A DNA stretch of 64,000 nt from Alopecurus myosuroides (taxonomy: Eukaryota > Streptophyta > Magnoliopsida > Poales > Poaceae): assembly GCA_028641055.1 (NCBI GenBank), contig CM054060.1:241890833-241954832 (forward strand). Direction: 5' to 3'. Within the stretch, counting starts at the first letter, position 1; each line of letters starts with the position of its first letter. Below the pieces are notes generated by a model. It did no database searches and had not been told where the DNA came from. It worked only from the letters and a program-made list of their open reading frames with translations. The translations under genes were made by a program, and so were the position numbers. Shown in pieces: positions 9,684 through 21,679 of the stretch.

Positions 9684-11746
9684 TTTCTTTACGCATTTGA
9701 AATGGGCTAGTACATAATGGCTTGTAGTTTAAGGCTTGAGTGAACCAGGAAAATATATGAGTTTAATCAATGAATAGCAAAGACCGCCATTTCTGTTTTC
9801 TCCATGACAAATTTGCATCAATACATACATGTCTATATTGTTTGCAGATAAGGCAAGTGGGGTTTACACCAACATGTGTGGATGGACAAATTTGCTTGTA
9901 CAAAAGTAGAATGCTCAAGAAAACCGTTGGGTGTAATTGGCACTCTCGGTTGGTGAGTAACCAATAAAAAGGCGCAACCGGCAATATTATTTTAAACTCT
10001 TAGAAAAGTTAATGTGAATAGTTTTTCGTGGTAATGCTCTAGTGACCACTTAAAAAAAACGCTTCACATACAAAGCTAAGTAGACAGCCATGTTATGTTG
10101 GTTGAGTGTTGATGCAAATATAGTGAAAACTGAACACAATAATCAATGATTGCTATAAGACAAGAATGTACATCATAGCACCTGAAGGTTATGAGAAGTA
10201 AGTATCATCTCAGGAAAGCTAAAAATTCCCTGTCACGAAGCAAGCTTGCTTCAGGGGAGGAAAGAGAAACCATTCAGAAGTTTCAAAGCCACTTCCATCA
10301 GTAAAAAAATCACTAAATTGATTACCACTGGGATAGATCTTAACAGCCTTTTAAGGTGAAATAAATTATAAAACTCTTTTTCTTTTCTATTTTCAAAAGT
10401 CCAGAAACGATTATTTCAAACCAGGGATTGTGGTATTTCATAATGAACACCAACCCCTAGGTGATCTTTTCCAGGAGAAATGTATCATTCTTGAAGAGAT
10501 AATTAAACCATTAAATATCATATATTGGATGTGATGTGATTATTCAGAGAGGCAAGAGACGATTGTTGTTCAGCTAGACCAAAATACTAAGAATAAACAA
10601 GTATTACATCCCTTGGGGGTCCAACAATAACATCTTTGTTCAAACAGAATATATCATTTAGAACCCAATTGACAAGGATTCCACATATGTTCCTCTCCTA
10701 GAAAGATCAAATCAAGCAACAAATGTTTCACTGCATTTAAAACATAGGTGCGCTAAGGTACAATACCAGTATATGAGTTAATATATACGATATGCGACTT
10801 ACCATTGTATTCAAACAGCTAACGGGTGAATCTTCAAATATTTCAAACTATGAGAAAACATCAATCTGTAGTTAAGAACTGAAACAAAAGAGTACATGGT
10901 TCACGTAATGAAAAGTTGGTCGTGTCACAGAAAAAGTAACGAAACTTAATATACATCTGATGAGCCTGCATAGATGTCAACACTAAGCATAGAGCCATAG
11001 AGGGGGTCGGCCACCGCATTCTATCTCCATCTATTCTCTCTCCCATGTGCTGGCAAATTCATAGTAGCAACACGTAATTTGGATAAAATAAGAAAAATAT
11101 TATACATCTGAGTCTGAGTAGCAGCAACATTTTTTTGCTTTGTGTGGTCGAAGCAGGTGCGATAGCTTGTTCTAAACGCCAGAAGCATCGCAATCAAGCA
11201 GGGACTCGAGAAGGCTTACCTGCACCCTCACATGTCCTCCTCATGCTAACCCTCGTGTGCTACGGTAGCTAGGGGAGGGGATTTCGATTTTATGGTCCAG
11301 ACTACCCTCAAAATGATTGTTGCGGCTGGGGCGCCTGAGATCATGGCGACGAGCTGGGGAAAACCACCAGCAGCAACGCAAGGCGGAGCTCGGGAGGTTG
11401 TCGTACGTTCTACCCGAGCAGAACCGTGGCAGAGGGGGAGCTGCGACCGCGCCGAAACTGGACCCGTGGCAGCAGGGCAGGAGGTAAGAGGAACGCGCCT
11501 GACGGCACGAATCCATGGTGGCCGCCGAGCAGGTCCATGGCTGCGGTGGAAGAGGTCCCTGACGACGCGGTAGGCTGTGCAGCACGGCGTGGTAGGCAGT
11601 GGAGGGTTTGCACAATGCGTTAGGCATGAGTGGAGCGGAGGCCGGAGGCCATGGATCGAAGAAGCCGCAATGGTGTTGTGGGGTAGGAGGTGGCCATCGG
11701 AGGCGGCGCCCAAATCTAGTGCACGATGCAATGGAATATTAACAAA
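9684..11746. other. Helitron body, AT-rich then GC-rich, no gene recognised
   Basis: 9684-11220 is AT-rich with no credible frame. 11240-11740 is GC-rich with overlapping ORFs on both strands (up to 161 codons) that I do not recognise. They may be captured exons or chance openings caused by composition. Confidence 0.4.
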
Positions 11747-13537
11747 TGTTTGGGTACATTGGAAGAAACTCTGCTCATCCCCATCAGTTCCTAATAAATA
11801 GAGATTTCACGCACCTCATGTCTTCCAAGTCGAGGGCGTCACATGACAGGTTGGATCCGGACCTCCCGAAGCTCCCATGCGGCGAGCGAGGCAGTGTAGC
11901 GGAGCATAGCCTGGACGCTGTGCTTGAAGGGTTTACCACTTGGCAGCGGCGGCGCCGATGGAAACGAAAGCTGGTTTTGGACTCGGCGACCGGCTTCGAG
12001 CCTCTTCACGGCATGAGCCAGGCCACGGATCCTCTAGGCCAAGCTGGAAGAACACCTCCACCAGGCACTCCAGCATCAGATCGGGCCAGTTCCTGATCCG
12101 GATTTTGCTCGTTGGTTCGCTTCCGGACTTCGGGCAATATCTTGCTCGCTATGGGATAGGCATGGAGGTTGGATCGATGTGCACGATGAGAGATGGGTGT
12201 GGGTAGTCGGTTGAGAGAAAGCACGATTAAAAAGGCGTGATGGCCCACGAGTCGGCGCGAAACTTTTCTGTGTGATACGAAGACGAGGCGGCAGCGACAT
12301 ACCACAATCACGGACACCGCGCCCTCAGCTTTAATAGTAAAGATGTTTGGGTACATTGGAAGAAACTCTGCTCGTCCCCACCAGTTCCTAATAAATAGAG
12401 ATTTCACGCACCTCATGTCTTCCAAGTCGAGGGCGTCACATGACAGGTTGGATCCGGACCTCCCGAAGCTCCCATGCGGCGAGCGACGCAGTGTAGCGGA
12501 GCATAGCCTGGACGATGTGCTTGAAGGGTTTACCACTTGGCAGCGGCGGCGCCGATGGAAACGAAAGCTGGTTTTGGACTCGGCGACCGGCTTCGAGCCT
12601 CTTCACGACATGAGCCGGGCCACGGATCCTCTAGGCCAAGCTGGGAGAACACCTCCACCAGGCACTCCAGCATCAGATCGGGCCAGTTCCTGATCCGGAT
12701 TTTGCTCGTTGGTTCGCTTCCGGACTTCAGGCAATATCTTGCTCGCTATGGGATAGGCATGGAGGTTGGATCGATGTGCATGATGAGAGATGGGTGTGGG
12801 TAGTCGGTTGAGAGAAAGCACGATTAAAAAGGCGTGATGGCCCACGAGTCGGCGCGAAACTTTTCTGTGTGATACGAAGACGAGGCGGCAGCGACATACC
12901 ACAATCACGGACACCGCGCCCTCAGCTTTAGTAGTAAAGATGTTTGGGTACATTGGAAGAAACTCTGCTCATCCCCACCAGTTCCTAATAAATAGAGATT
13001 TCACGCACCTCATGTCTTCCAAGTCGAGGGCGTCACATGACATGTTGGATCCGGACCTCCCGAAGCTCCCATGCGGCGAGCGAGGCAGTGTAGCGGAGCA
13101 TAGCCTGGACGCTGTGCTTGAAGGGTTTACCACTTGGCAGCGGCGGCGCCGATGGAAACGAAAGCTGGTTTTGGACTCGGCGACCGGCTTCGAGCCTCTT
13201 CACGACATGAGCCGGGCCACGGATCCTCTAGGCCAAGCTGGGAGAACACCTCCACCAGGCACTCCAGCATCAGATCGGGCCAGTTCCTGATCCGGATTTT
13301 GCTCGTTGGTTCGCTTCCGGACTTCGGGCAATATCTTGCTCGCTATGGGATAGGCATGGAGGTTGGATCGATGTGCACGATGAGAGATGGGTGTGGGTAG
13401 TCGGTTGAGAGAAAGCACGATTAAAAAGGCGTGATGGCCCACGAGTCGGCGCGAAACTTTTCTGTGTGATACGAAGACGAGGCGGCAGCGACATACCACA
13501 ATCACGGACACCGCGCCCTCAGCTTTAATAGTAAAGA
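11747..13537 (-). repeat. Three tandem copies of the Helitron 5' terminal 597 bp
   Basis: The units are 11747-12343, 12344-12940 and 12941-13537. Each begins TGTTTGGGTACATTGG and ends CTTTARTAGTAAAGA on the + strand. On the minus strand each therefore starts with a complete Helitron 5' terminus. Copies 1 and 2 differ at roughly ten positions by eye. The 116-codon + frame seen in every copy shows no protein-like composition and is taken as a by-product of the repeat. Confidence 0.9.
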
Positions 13538-14192
13538 TAGGTTTCTTGCAACCCGCATGGTGTGCACCCTTTTCATATTTTTGTCGCTCTCGCTGACCAT
13601 GGCCCCAAATGTTCACAACACTTACCCTGTCTATTGTAAAAAGGAATATGTCTAACTTACTAGCTGACACAACATTGTTCCAAGGGATTAAATGTGTGTT
13701 AACTGCCCTTTCCAAGATATGATGTTTGACATCGGTTGTTTGTAGCCAACAAACTTACCTCTCCGCGACCAACTTGGTAACGTGAATAGTACCCCTAGGG
13801 TTTTCTGTCCTCGCGTCTGGGCGATCAGGCGGCGAGTCCCTCTTGTCTTCGACTTTCCTCTCCGGTCGTGTCTTTGATCGGATCCTGGTTTTCGTATTGC
13901 TCCCGGATCCACCAAGCGATCACGGCGGGTATAAGGTGGCGTGTAGAGGCTCTGGTTCCGGCAGGCATCGGCTCGCTAGACCTAGGGTTTCCGACATGTC
14001 GGACATCAAATCAACAACGGCGGGCGCAGGGAACAAGGATCCGCCCGGAAAAAGTTGGGTTAGAAGAAGGTTCTGAAGGTGCGGCAAGCTCTGAATTTCC
14101 CCGAGGAGATGGCATCAATTCTCTTTTTGATCGTCTAGAAACCGGGGAGTAGGAGTTCGATGATCTGGTGATTGAAGAAACGGACGTGGACA
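13538..14192 (+). pseudogene. Likely LINE 5' UTR and start of ORF1
   Basis: The first 240 bases are unassigned. From about 13790 there is a CCTAGGGTTTTC leader, then an ATG at 13996 opening MSDIKSTTAGAGNKDPPGK. After an A-run frameshift near 14046 the text continues in another frame with EEGSEGAASSEFPRGDGINS and, past a TAG, EFDDLVIEETDVDM. Charged N-termini of this kind are seen in grass LINE ORF1 proteins (DUF4283 class). It is cut at 14192 where a TGTAACACCC string begins. Truncated and frameshifted, so not functional. Confidence 0.4.
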
Positions 14193-14343
14193 TGTAACAC
14201 CCATGTTTTTCATAAAGTAATTAAAATTATGTTAACCAACTAATTTTGTGCTTAGCTGAAATTCGTGTCTACTAGTATATTCGCACTAATCCATGCATAT
14301 AAATTATTAGATGCTTTGTTTTACATGCATGGAGGCTTTGGAT

Positions 14344-15138
14344 CAGGGCCGGTCCTGAAATTTCGTGGGCCCGGGGCGAGGCAAAAATTTGGGCCCCCTT
14401 AGTAAAAGTAGACATATATATAGATGTTGAGAATAACAGAAATGAGACACTTTTTTTACGTCCAATAACAATCTATTTCTCTGACAAAACTAAAACATTT
14501 TCATAGCAGTCATCGTTCTATCTAGCAAGGTCAACTACATAGCACTTAACTCGGAAATTAGATCATTTAACGCGATATCACATTTCTTATCTAGATAGAA
14601 AGTATTTGCAAATCTAGTGAAACTATTTTTAATTTGAGAACCATCCATTGACTTCAAACTTGTTGAACTCATTAGAAATCCTAAAATACTTTTGAACGGC
14701 AGTAGTTCTTCAGATATACTCTTCAATTGACATACCTATGGCAATGAATCACAAAATCAACTAAGTTGTGGCGGACGTGCGACGACGGGCAAGCGATGGT
14801 AGATGAAGACAAGTGGATGGTCGATGTGATCCGATGCTAAATCCTTTATATTTACGCGGCTTTCACAGGATTCCGAGTCGATCACCTATTGGCCTGGCCA
14901 GCAGTGCTCCCCTGGCTCTCCGAGTAGGAGTCGTGAAGTGCTTTGCAATTACATGGGGCCATGTTAAGCTATTAATTATTTTATTCACATTAAAAGCTAC
15001 AAGTCGACCAAGCTATTAAGATAATTAATTTTTTCTTTGCATACACACAAACTAAGCCTAACATATATCTGAAATGGGCCTCCAAATTTTTTGGGCCCGG
15101 GGCGGCCGCCCCTCTCCCCCCCCTCAGGACCGGCCCTG
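14344..15138. mobile_element. Non-autonomous hAT element (795 bp)
   Basis: The ends are perfect 15 bp inverted repeats, CAGGGCCGGTCCTGA. They are flanked by an identical 8 bp duplication, CTTTGGAT (14336-14343 and 15139-15146), the TSD length of the hAT superfamily. Subterminal regions are C/G-rich (GGGCCCGGGGCG). The interior is AT-rich with only a transposase remnant. Confidence 0.9.
14535..14726 (-). pseudogene. hAT transposase remnant
   Basis: A 63-codon frame containing LKSMDGSQIKNSFTRFANTF and ending ALNDLISELSAM. It resembles the interior of plant hAT transposases of the TTF-type zinc finger class. The catalytic residues and dimerisation domain are missing, so it is only a relic. The family call rests mainly on the enclosing hAT termini. 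Confidence 0.4.
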
Positions 15139-15538
15139 CTTTGGATTAGCATTAGATATTTTAGTACACATGCACACTCTTATGCATGCACTGATGGAAG
15201 TGTCCAGTTCACCTACGTAGCTGTTTTCACACACAGGGAGGCCCTAGTTGTATGTCCTTTCCTTCAGGTTTAAGGTTGCTTGTGACGTTGGCTTACGTCA
15301 GTGGATATTTTTTTGGGTTAAGCTCAGCGGTGCCAAGTTGGTGAGTAGGCTCGTGAGTTTATACGTGTCCAGCTCCGGGGCACGGAAGGCATACGTGCTA
15401 GGTGAACGGGCCTCTTCCTGTCGGCAAGGGAAATAATTATGGAGAGCGGCAAGCGGCAGATATTTCCGCTGAATCGCCCTAGCAGTATTTGTTTATATTT
15501 TTAAGAGTGATTACTAATAGCAACTTATTGCCACTTTC

Positions 15539-16220
15539 TGATATGGGGTGTCCCAATCTTCTCAATGAGATTCTCTATTTTTTGGATTTTCTGATAATTG
15601 GATAACTAGTGCTACACTGAGACCTCTCACTTAGCAGACCCGTGTTGCCAGATGCAAGAACAATCAAGCTCTTTGGATATTCTCAACTACTGCACAAATA
15701 ATCAAAGATCACAAGTGGTCCTGTATCCCCCTATTCCCAGATGGAATAACAAGATATCACGCAACTTGTAAGGGTAAAAATTCAAATAGTATGCTTAGCA
15801 GCAATACAAACTAGAGGCTAGGGTTTTGTATTTTGGTTTAAACTGGTTCTGCCTCCTCAACTCTCATGAAGGGAGAATATAAGGGGGAGGGGTGCGGCCA
15901 CAAGGCTCTCCTTGCGCAAGCAACAATCCCCCTAGGATTAGGACTCCTACTTGAACTCTAAAAGAGATACAAACCGATCCACTATTAAAGGATTCGGCCA
16001 ATTATGATATACAAACCATACCTATTTCGAATAGGATTTTCTATAGGCGCATTTGACTTGTTGGAGGCGCCATCCCCTTGTCATCATGAATAACAATTGT
16101 TCTTATTGGAATAACAATTGTTATTCTTTGTTTTCACCATCTTGGACACTTGTTTTCACCATGATCATTTTGTTTTCACCATAGCTCCTTTGTTTTCACC
16201 ATTTGTACATTTGTTTTCCA
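15539..16220 (-). repeat. Element A 3' LTR (about 682 bp)
   Basis: The left edge is shared with 59312 onward. The right edge is placed at the TGGAAAACAAATG start (minus strand) immediately after a purine tract; this edge is inferred because the partner LTR is cut. It contains four spaced TTGTTTTCACCAT repeats near 16130-16200, and the end of the pol frame overlaps it. Confidence 0.6.
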
Positions 16221-18930
16221 GCTCCTCTTGATTGTTCTCCTCCATCATGTGTGTGTTATCAAAAAAGCTAATCATACATAAATGCATAGACTTAGGTAGT
16301 ATAAAGTTCTCATAATCACAAATAGCATAATCAATAAGCAGTGAATTCACCTGTTGTTCTAGTAGCTTGGTCCTTGATCTTGTCATAGGTCCAAGTCTCA
16401 CTTCATCTTGTTTAAGTGGCAATGTACTAGGGATGTCCTCATCATCCTCCCCATCTTGAAAATCCTTGATGTCCACATCAAGATTCTCTCCATGATATGG
16501 TGTCAAATCAGCAACATTGAAGGAATTACTCACTCCAAACTCATCAATTGGAAGATCTATCTTGTAAGGATTGTCATTTATTTTTGCAATCACTTTGTAA
16601 GGACCAGCACCTCGAGGAAATAATTTTGATTTCCTTAGCTTAGGGAACCTATCCTTTCGAAAGTGTACCCATACCAAATCTCCCTCTTGAAAAATAACCT
16701 ACTTTCTTTTCTTATTTGTCCTTTGAGCAATATCCTTCCCTTTCTTCTCTATGGCATCCATTGTCTCCTCATGAATCTTTTTCACAAAATCAGCTCTCTT
16801 TGATGCATCCATATTTATTCTCTCTTGAATAGGTAGTGGTAATAAATCAAGTGGTGTAGTAGGCTTGAATCCATAAACCACCTCAAAAGGACATAATTGA
16901 GTAGTTGAATGCACAACTCTATTATAGGCAAACTCCACATGTGGCAAACAATCTTCCCGCTCCTTCAAATTCATCTTGATCGTAGCTCTCAACAATGTAG
17001 ACAAAGTTCTATTCACCACCTCAGTTTGTCCATCTGTTTGGGGGTGACATGTTCTAGAAAATAGCAATTTTGTTCCAAGCTTCCCCCATAATGTCTTCCA
17101 AAAGTAACTCATGAATTTCACATCTCTATCCGAAACAATTGTCCTTGGTACTCCATGTAGTCTTTCTATCTCCTTGAATAAGAGAGTAGCAATGTGGGAA
17201 GCATCATCACTTTTGTGGCAAGCAATGAAGTGTGACATCTTGGAGAATCTATCCACAACCACAAAATTGAATCATGTCCCCTCTTTGTCCTTGGCAATCC
17301 TAACACAAAATCCATGCTTATATCTTCCCATGGTGTAGTTTGTGTTGGCAATGGAGTATATAATCCGTGGGGCTTCAATTTGGACTTGGCTTTATTGCAT
17401 GTGATACACCTTTGCACAAATCTATAGACATCTCTCCTCATATGTGCCCAATAAAAAATTTCAGCCAACATAAGCAATGTTTTTTCTCGTCCAAAGTGAC
17501 CCATCAATCCACCACTATGAGATTCATGTAATAACATCAAACGCAAAGAACACTCGGGAATACATAGTTTGTTAGCTCTAAACAAAAATCCATCATGTAT
17601 ATGATATTTATCCCAAGCCTTCACATTAGAACATTTAGTATAGGGTGTAGAAAATTCTTTATCTTGAGCATATAGTGGCTTTAATTTCTCTAAACCCGAA
17701 ACTTGCACATCCAATTTAGTTAGTAGCATATTTTTTCTATACAAAGCATCAGCTACCACATTATCTAATCCTTTCTTGTGTTTAATAATGTATGGGAAAG
17801 ATTCAATAAATTCTACCCATTTAGCATGTCTTTTATTAAGATTGGATTGATTCTTTAAAATTTCAATGCCTCATGATCAGAATGTATAATAAATTCCTTT
17901 GGCCACAAATAATGTTTCCAAACCTCAAGAACTCTAACAAGTGCATACAATTCTTTATCATAGACATAATAATTCCATTGTGCTCCATGTAATTTTTTCA
18001 GAAAAATAAGCAATTGGTTTCTTATCTTGCATTAACACTCCTCCAATACCTATGCCACTAGCATCACATTCAATCTCAAATTGTTTATTAAAATTAGGTA
18101 GCATCAATAATGGGGCCGAAATCAACTTATTTTTCAAAGTATCAAAAGCAATATCTTGAGCAACCCCCACTCGAAATTTACACCTTTCTTAGTCAAATCA
18201 TTTAAAGGGGCAGAAATAGTACTAAAATCTTTCACAAATCTTCTATAAAATCCAGCTAGTCCATTAAAACTTCTTACTTGACTCACATTCATGGGAATTG
18301 GCCAATTTTTAATTGCTTCAATTTTAGATTCATCCACTTCTATCCCATTTTTAGAAACAACATATCCAAGAAATATGACCTTATCTTTGCAAAAAGTGCA
18401 CTTCTCTAAATTTCCATACAATTTATTTTCTCTTAGCACATGCAAGACTTGTCTAATATGATCACTGTGTTCATGTTCATTGTGGCTGTATATAAGAATA
18501 TCATCAAAGTAAACAACCACAAATTTGCCAATAAAATCTCTCAAAACATGGTTCATTAATCTCATGAAAGTACTAGGTGCATTAGTTAATCCAAAAGGCA
18601 TTACTAACCACTCATATAAACCAAATTTTGTTTTAAAGGATGTTTTCCACTCATCCCCTGCTTTCATTCTTATTTTAAGATAACCACTACGCAAATCAAT
18701 TTGAGAGAAAACAGCACTACCACTTAATTCATCTAACATGTCTTTAAAACGTGGTATAGGATGTCGATAACGAATAGTGATATTGTTAATTTCTCTACAA
18801 TCTACACACATGCGACATGCACCATCTTTCTTAGGAACCAAAATAACAGGAACAACACAAGCAGATAAGCTTATTCGAATGTAACCTTTATCAAGAAGAT
18901 CTTGTACTTGTTTCTGAATTTCCATTGTCT
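16165..18930 (-). pseudogene. Element A RT (3' part), RNase H and integrase, decayed
   Basis: The frame enters from element B's right side and resumes at 18930. [22 protein letters not shown], an [10 protein letters not shown] block and the [11 protein letters not shown] catalytic motif near 18500. RNase [19 protein letters not shown] near 18070. Integrase: an HHCC finger ([13 protein letters not shown]...CITC) near 17400-17540, first Asp in SMDFVLGLP, second in VSDRD, Glu in [14 protein letters not shown]. Breaks: frameshifts near 18175, 17870 and 17268, and a TAG at 16699-16701. The last frame ends at 16165, about 55 bp inside the 3' LTR, an arrangement reported for CRM-type elements. Not functional. 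Confidence 0.8.
16221..16230 (-). other. Element A polypurine tract
   Basis: The minus strand reads CAAGAGGAGC directly before TGGAAAAC. Position and composition fit a PPT; it is inferred from one side only. Confidence 0.5.
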
Positions 18931-18935
18931 CTTGG
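18931..18935. other. Element B target-site duplication, left copy (CTTGG)
   Basis: CTTGG at 18931-18935 and again at 55874-55878. Removing one copy and everything between restores a continuous RT frame in element A. Confidence 0.95.
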
Positions 18936-20045
18936 TATAGCGTTCCCACATTTAAATAATGCAAGAACATCTGTGTTATTGTGCTAGTCACTCGATCAAT
19001 TGCTAGCACCACAGTACAAGATGAAATATCATGCAAATGCGTCAAATTCTATTACATCGCATGATCCAGTATTTACAAAATAATATTACAACTTGCATAG
19101 TCTCAAAAGACTAGCAGAAAACGGAATTACAGCAGAAAACTTAGTATAATATTGAGCCCATCTTCTTCATGTGCCACAGGCAAAACATGTTGGCGATAGA
19201 CTCGAGATCCTGAACAAAACGTCACTCGTCTTCAGATTCATCTGTAATATGGAATATGCAGCCACAAGGGAGTCAATACAATTTAATGTATTGGCAAGTA
19301 ACACTATGGTGGATATAAATGGCAAGACTAATAATACATGCATATTTGGCTGAGTGGAGTTTTGGCTAAGTTTGCATAAATCCAGTTTTGTCCTATCTTT
19401 GATAAATCATTGAAAAATCTTTGAAAACCAACATGGGTAGACACACCATGTAGTTTGGTAAAGGCATCATGTGTAGACACACCATGAAGTTTGAAAATCA
19501 TCATGGGTAGACACACCATGAGTTTGAAAAGGTAGGACAGAGGGGTAGACACACCATGTGCTCTAGGAAAAGGTCTCTACCATGTTTTAATTCATTCAGA
19601 AAAGATGAGGAGATCCTTCTATCCATCCTTGTTCAGCTGCTTGAAGTCGTCCATACCGGGAACACGGCTATGATCATAGTTTCTAACTCTGCAGAGGTTG
19701 TGCACTTTCACCCTTTGTCTTCAATTAGCCCAAACATCCTATACACGCGGAGTGCATCATGGAAAGGAGAGAATTGAGACGAGATCTTTCAGAAGCAAGA
19801 ATTGAACCCATCCAGCAAGACCCCTTCCACCTATAATTTTGCTACATCTTCATGTCAAGCAAGGGCTGAACTCTCACAACTTAGTTGATCAAGACAGAGC
19901 CCATATGTCAAAGGGTTGCACGGAAAGCTACTAAACTTAAGAGGGACTTAGGAATCTCTTTGTTCCTAGGTGGCAAACCACAAGTGTACCCTCAGGTGAC
20001 AACCACCACATCCATGGCCCTGGAAGTGACCCAGGTGACAACCAC
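18936..20045 (-). repeat. Element B 3' LTR, first segment
   Basis: It matches 38543-39652 almost base for base. Its first bases are TATAGCG where the partner has TGTAGCG, so the terminal dinucleotide is mutated. It is interrupted at 20046 by element C. Confidence 0.9.
19432..19558. repeat. Short repeats in the B LTR (GTAGACACACCATG, four copies)
   Basis: CATGGGTAGACACACCATG-like units at 19432, 19468, 19502 and 19540, spaced about 35 bp apart. The same set occurs in the partner LTR near 39039-39165. Possibly regulatory, but nothing shows this. Confidence 0.8.
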
Positions 20046-20493
20046 TGTCGTGGGATAATCACGGCAGACGTTACCGGGGGTAACTTGTCTTGGGGCAAAT
20101 CGACTCTGGTGTTTGGGAGAGGGTTTAGCTCAAAGGAAACCATGGTGATATGCGATCTGGTAGCCGGCAATCAAGTCGCCGAGTCTCCGATCTAAATATG
20201 TTATCTCAACCATTGTGTTCTTGCTCACGCTCAAAACTTATCTAACCCTAACCTAGGGACCGGCTTATATAACATCCGGACCCCCTGGCTTACTCTCCAA
20301 GGCGTACTCTGAATCCTACCCGGACACTGCTTACAAACCCTAAACTTCCTTACCGGAACCCACAATCCGGGTTACGAGGCCTATGTTCCTGGGCCTTCTA
20401 GAAGCTCCTTTATCCCAAGTCGGGTCTTGCGCAGCGTCCTTTGGGCCGAGTTACTCCTTGGCGTTAGCCTACCGGGTTATCATCCCTCCATCA
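20046..20493 (-). repeat. Element C 3' LTR (448 bp)
   Basis: Against the 488 bp 5' LTR it has a 40 bp deletion after TTATCTCAAC (about 20210) and five substitutions that I count by eye. TG...CA termini. Confidence 0.95.
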
Positions 20494-20510
20494 GTAGTCC
20501 CCAGAATAGT
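20494..20510 (-). other. Element C polypurine tract
   Basis: The minus strand reads CTGGGGACTAC directly before the LTR start TGATGGAGG. Similar AGTCCCC strings recur on the + strand across the 3' part of C. Confidence 0.6.
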
Positions 20511-20881
20511 TTGGGCTTCACGGGATCCTCCTTGAAGCGCACGCTATTCCCTGCAAAAATAACAAACATACAAGTTCGTAGAGGCCGGGTTAGGTTGCTT
20601 TAATAAACAGCTAGGCCTAACTCCATTGGTGGTCCATATAATAACCCAGTTTCCTCTGAATCCATCCTTTACTTTTCCGGGTCAATGCCCTGATGAAAAT
20701 GCCAAAGATCCGGCTTACTTCACTCGTTAATTGATCCAAATATCGCGGAAGAGATTTGCTTCCTATCCATTCCGGATATCCCGTCCAGCACTTAACGCGT
20801 ATCCCAGAAAATCAGGACGGGTATCCCTTATCCCAAAAAAAATTGTTCCCGCTCGTTGGCCTAGGTTCCCCCACCCGTACC

Positions 20882-20890
20882 TATAAATAG
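20882..20890 (+). promoter_or_regulatory. TATA box of the element C antisense gene
   Basis: TATAAATAG, preceded by a C-rich stretch, lies about 30 bp before a pyrimidine-rich leader. The ATG is 790 bp downstream, but a 5' UTR intron removes most of that distance. Confidence 0.6.
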
Positions 20891-21147
20891 GTACCTAGGG
20901 GGTGACCTAACCCCAACGGTTCACTCCTTCCTTCTTCTTCCTCCTCACCAGCGCTTCCCCATCTGAGCCCACAGAGCGCCACCACGGAGACCTCGCGCAC
21001 GCCGCCGGAGCAGAGCCGCCGCCAGCTGCGTTCCTCCACGGTTCGCCCCGCGCCGCCGCCGCACCCTCGACCTGCCCGCCGGGAGTCGCAAAGGGGCATC
21101 AGGACTGCGCCATCTGCCGCCGTCGCGCCCTTCTCCAATCCACTCCG

Positions 21148-21670
21148 GTAAAGTCCTCACATCCATTGATCTAGCTCCTGATTGTCCCGTTTGACCTAGA
21201 TTGGATCTTGGTCCTCCCGCGGGTCATTTCTTGCTTCACGCCGGATTAGGTCGTATAGCTCCATGCTAGCTTGTCCAATCGCTTAATAGATGACCGCACA
21301 TCATTCCCCTATCGCTCGTAATCGTTAATCTCATGACGAAATCATCCACAAATTTTCCAATCTGGATTCAGTTCGCCCAAATTTCCGCGGCTGCTCTTGA
21401 TACCCGGAAAATCCACCTCTCCCGGTTCTTTTACTCGCACTAGATACATAGGCAATCAACCTTTTTCCATAAATGCTTGCCGATACGTAGATATCCCATA
21501 ATTTCTGTACTGCTCGTCAATACCCGGATAGTTTGTAATTTTCATTCTGTCTAGAGATAGTCGGACAATTCATAATTTCCATGCCTCTCACTGATACTGC
21601 TTGTGAATACTCGGATAGCTCATGATTTCCGAGTCTTAATGTTTCGTGCATTTTGCTTTGTATTTTGCAG
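21148..21670 (+). other. Intron in the 5' UTR of the element C antisense gene
   Basis: Donor CCG|GTAAAGT at 21147/21148 and acceptor TTTTGCAG|ACTGAACC at 21670/21671. The acceptor is 9 bp before the ATG, in good context (CCAATGGCT). The intron is T-rich and free of coding sequence. Confidence 0.6.
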
Positions 21671-21679
21671 ACTGAACCA

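Larger units (their letters stand above)
9006..13537 (-). mobile_element. Non-autonomous Helitron with triplicated 5' end
   Basis: Read on the minus strand, the 5' end is A|TCTTTACTATTAAAGCTGAG at 13537. The 3' end at 9006 has the hairpin CCGTA-GCAACG-CACGG, then GTATTCAA and CTGG|T. The A|TC...CTRR|T insertion rule is satisfied at both ends. No Rep/helicase frame is present, so it would depend on an autonomous partner. It contains a SINE and three tandem copies of its first 597 bp. ORFs inside are not recognised; some could be captured gene fragments. Confidence 0.65.
14193..15538 (+). repeat. LTR-like fragment interrupted by hAT and truncated by element A
   Basis: It begins abruptly within the LINE frame with TGTAACACCCATG, a common start of Tekay/Del-type grass LTRs. 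No internal region or second LTR is visible, and the right side is cut by element A at 15539. Apart from the hAT insertion it holds no frame I can support. Confidence 0.35.

Noticed and set aside
11746..13290. 116-codon + strand frame repeated three times in the Helitron
   Set aside because: The repetition comes from the 597 bp tandem unit. No start context or recognisable domain, and minus strand frames are equally open.
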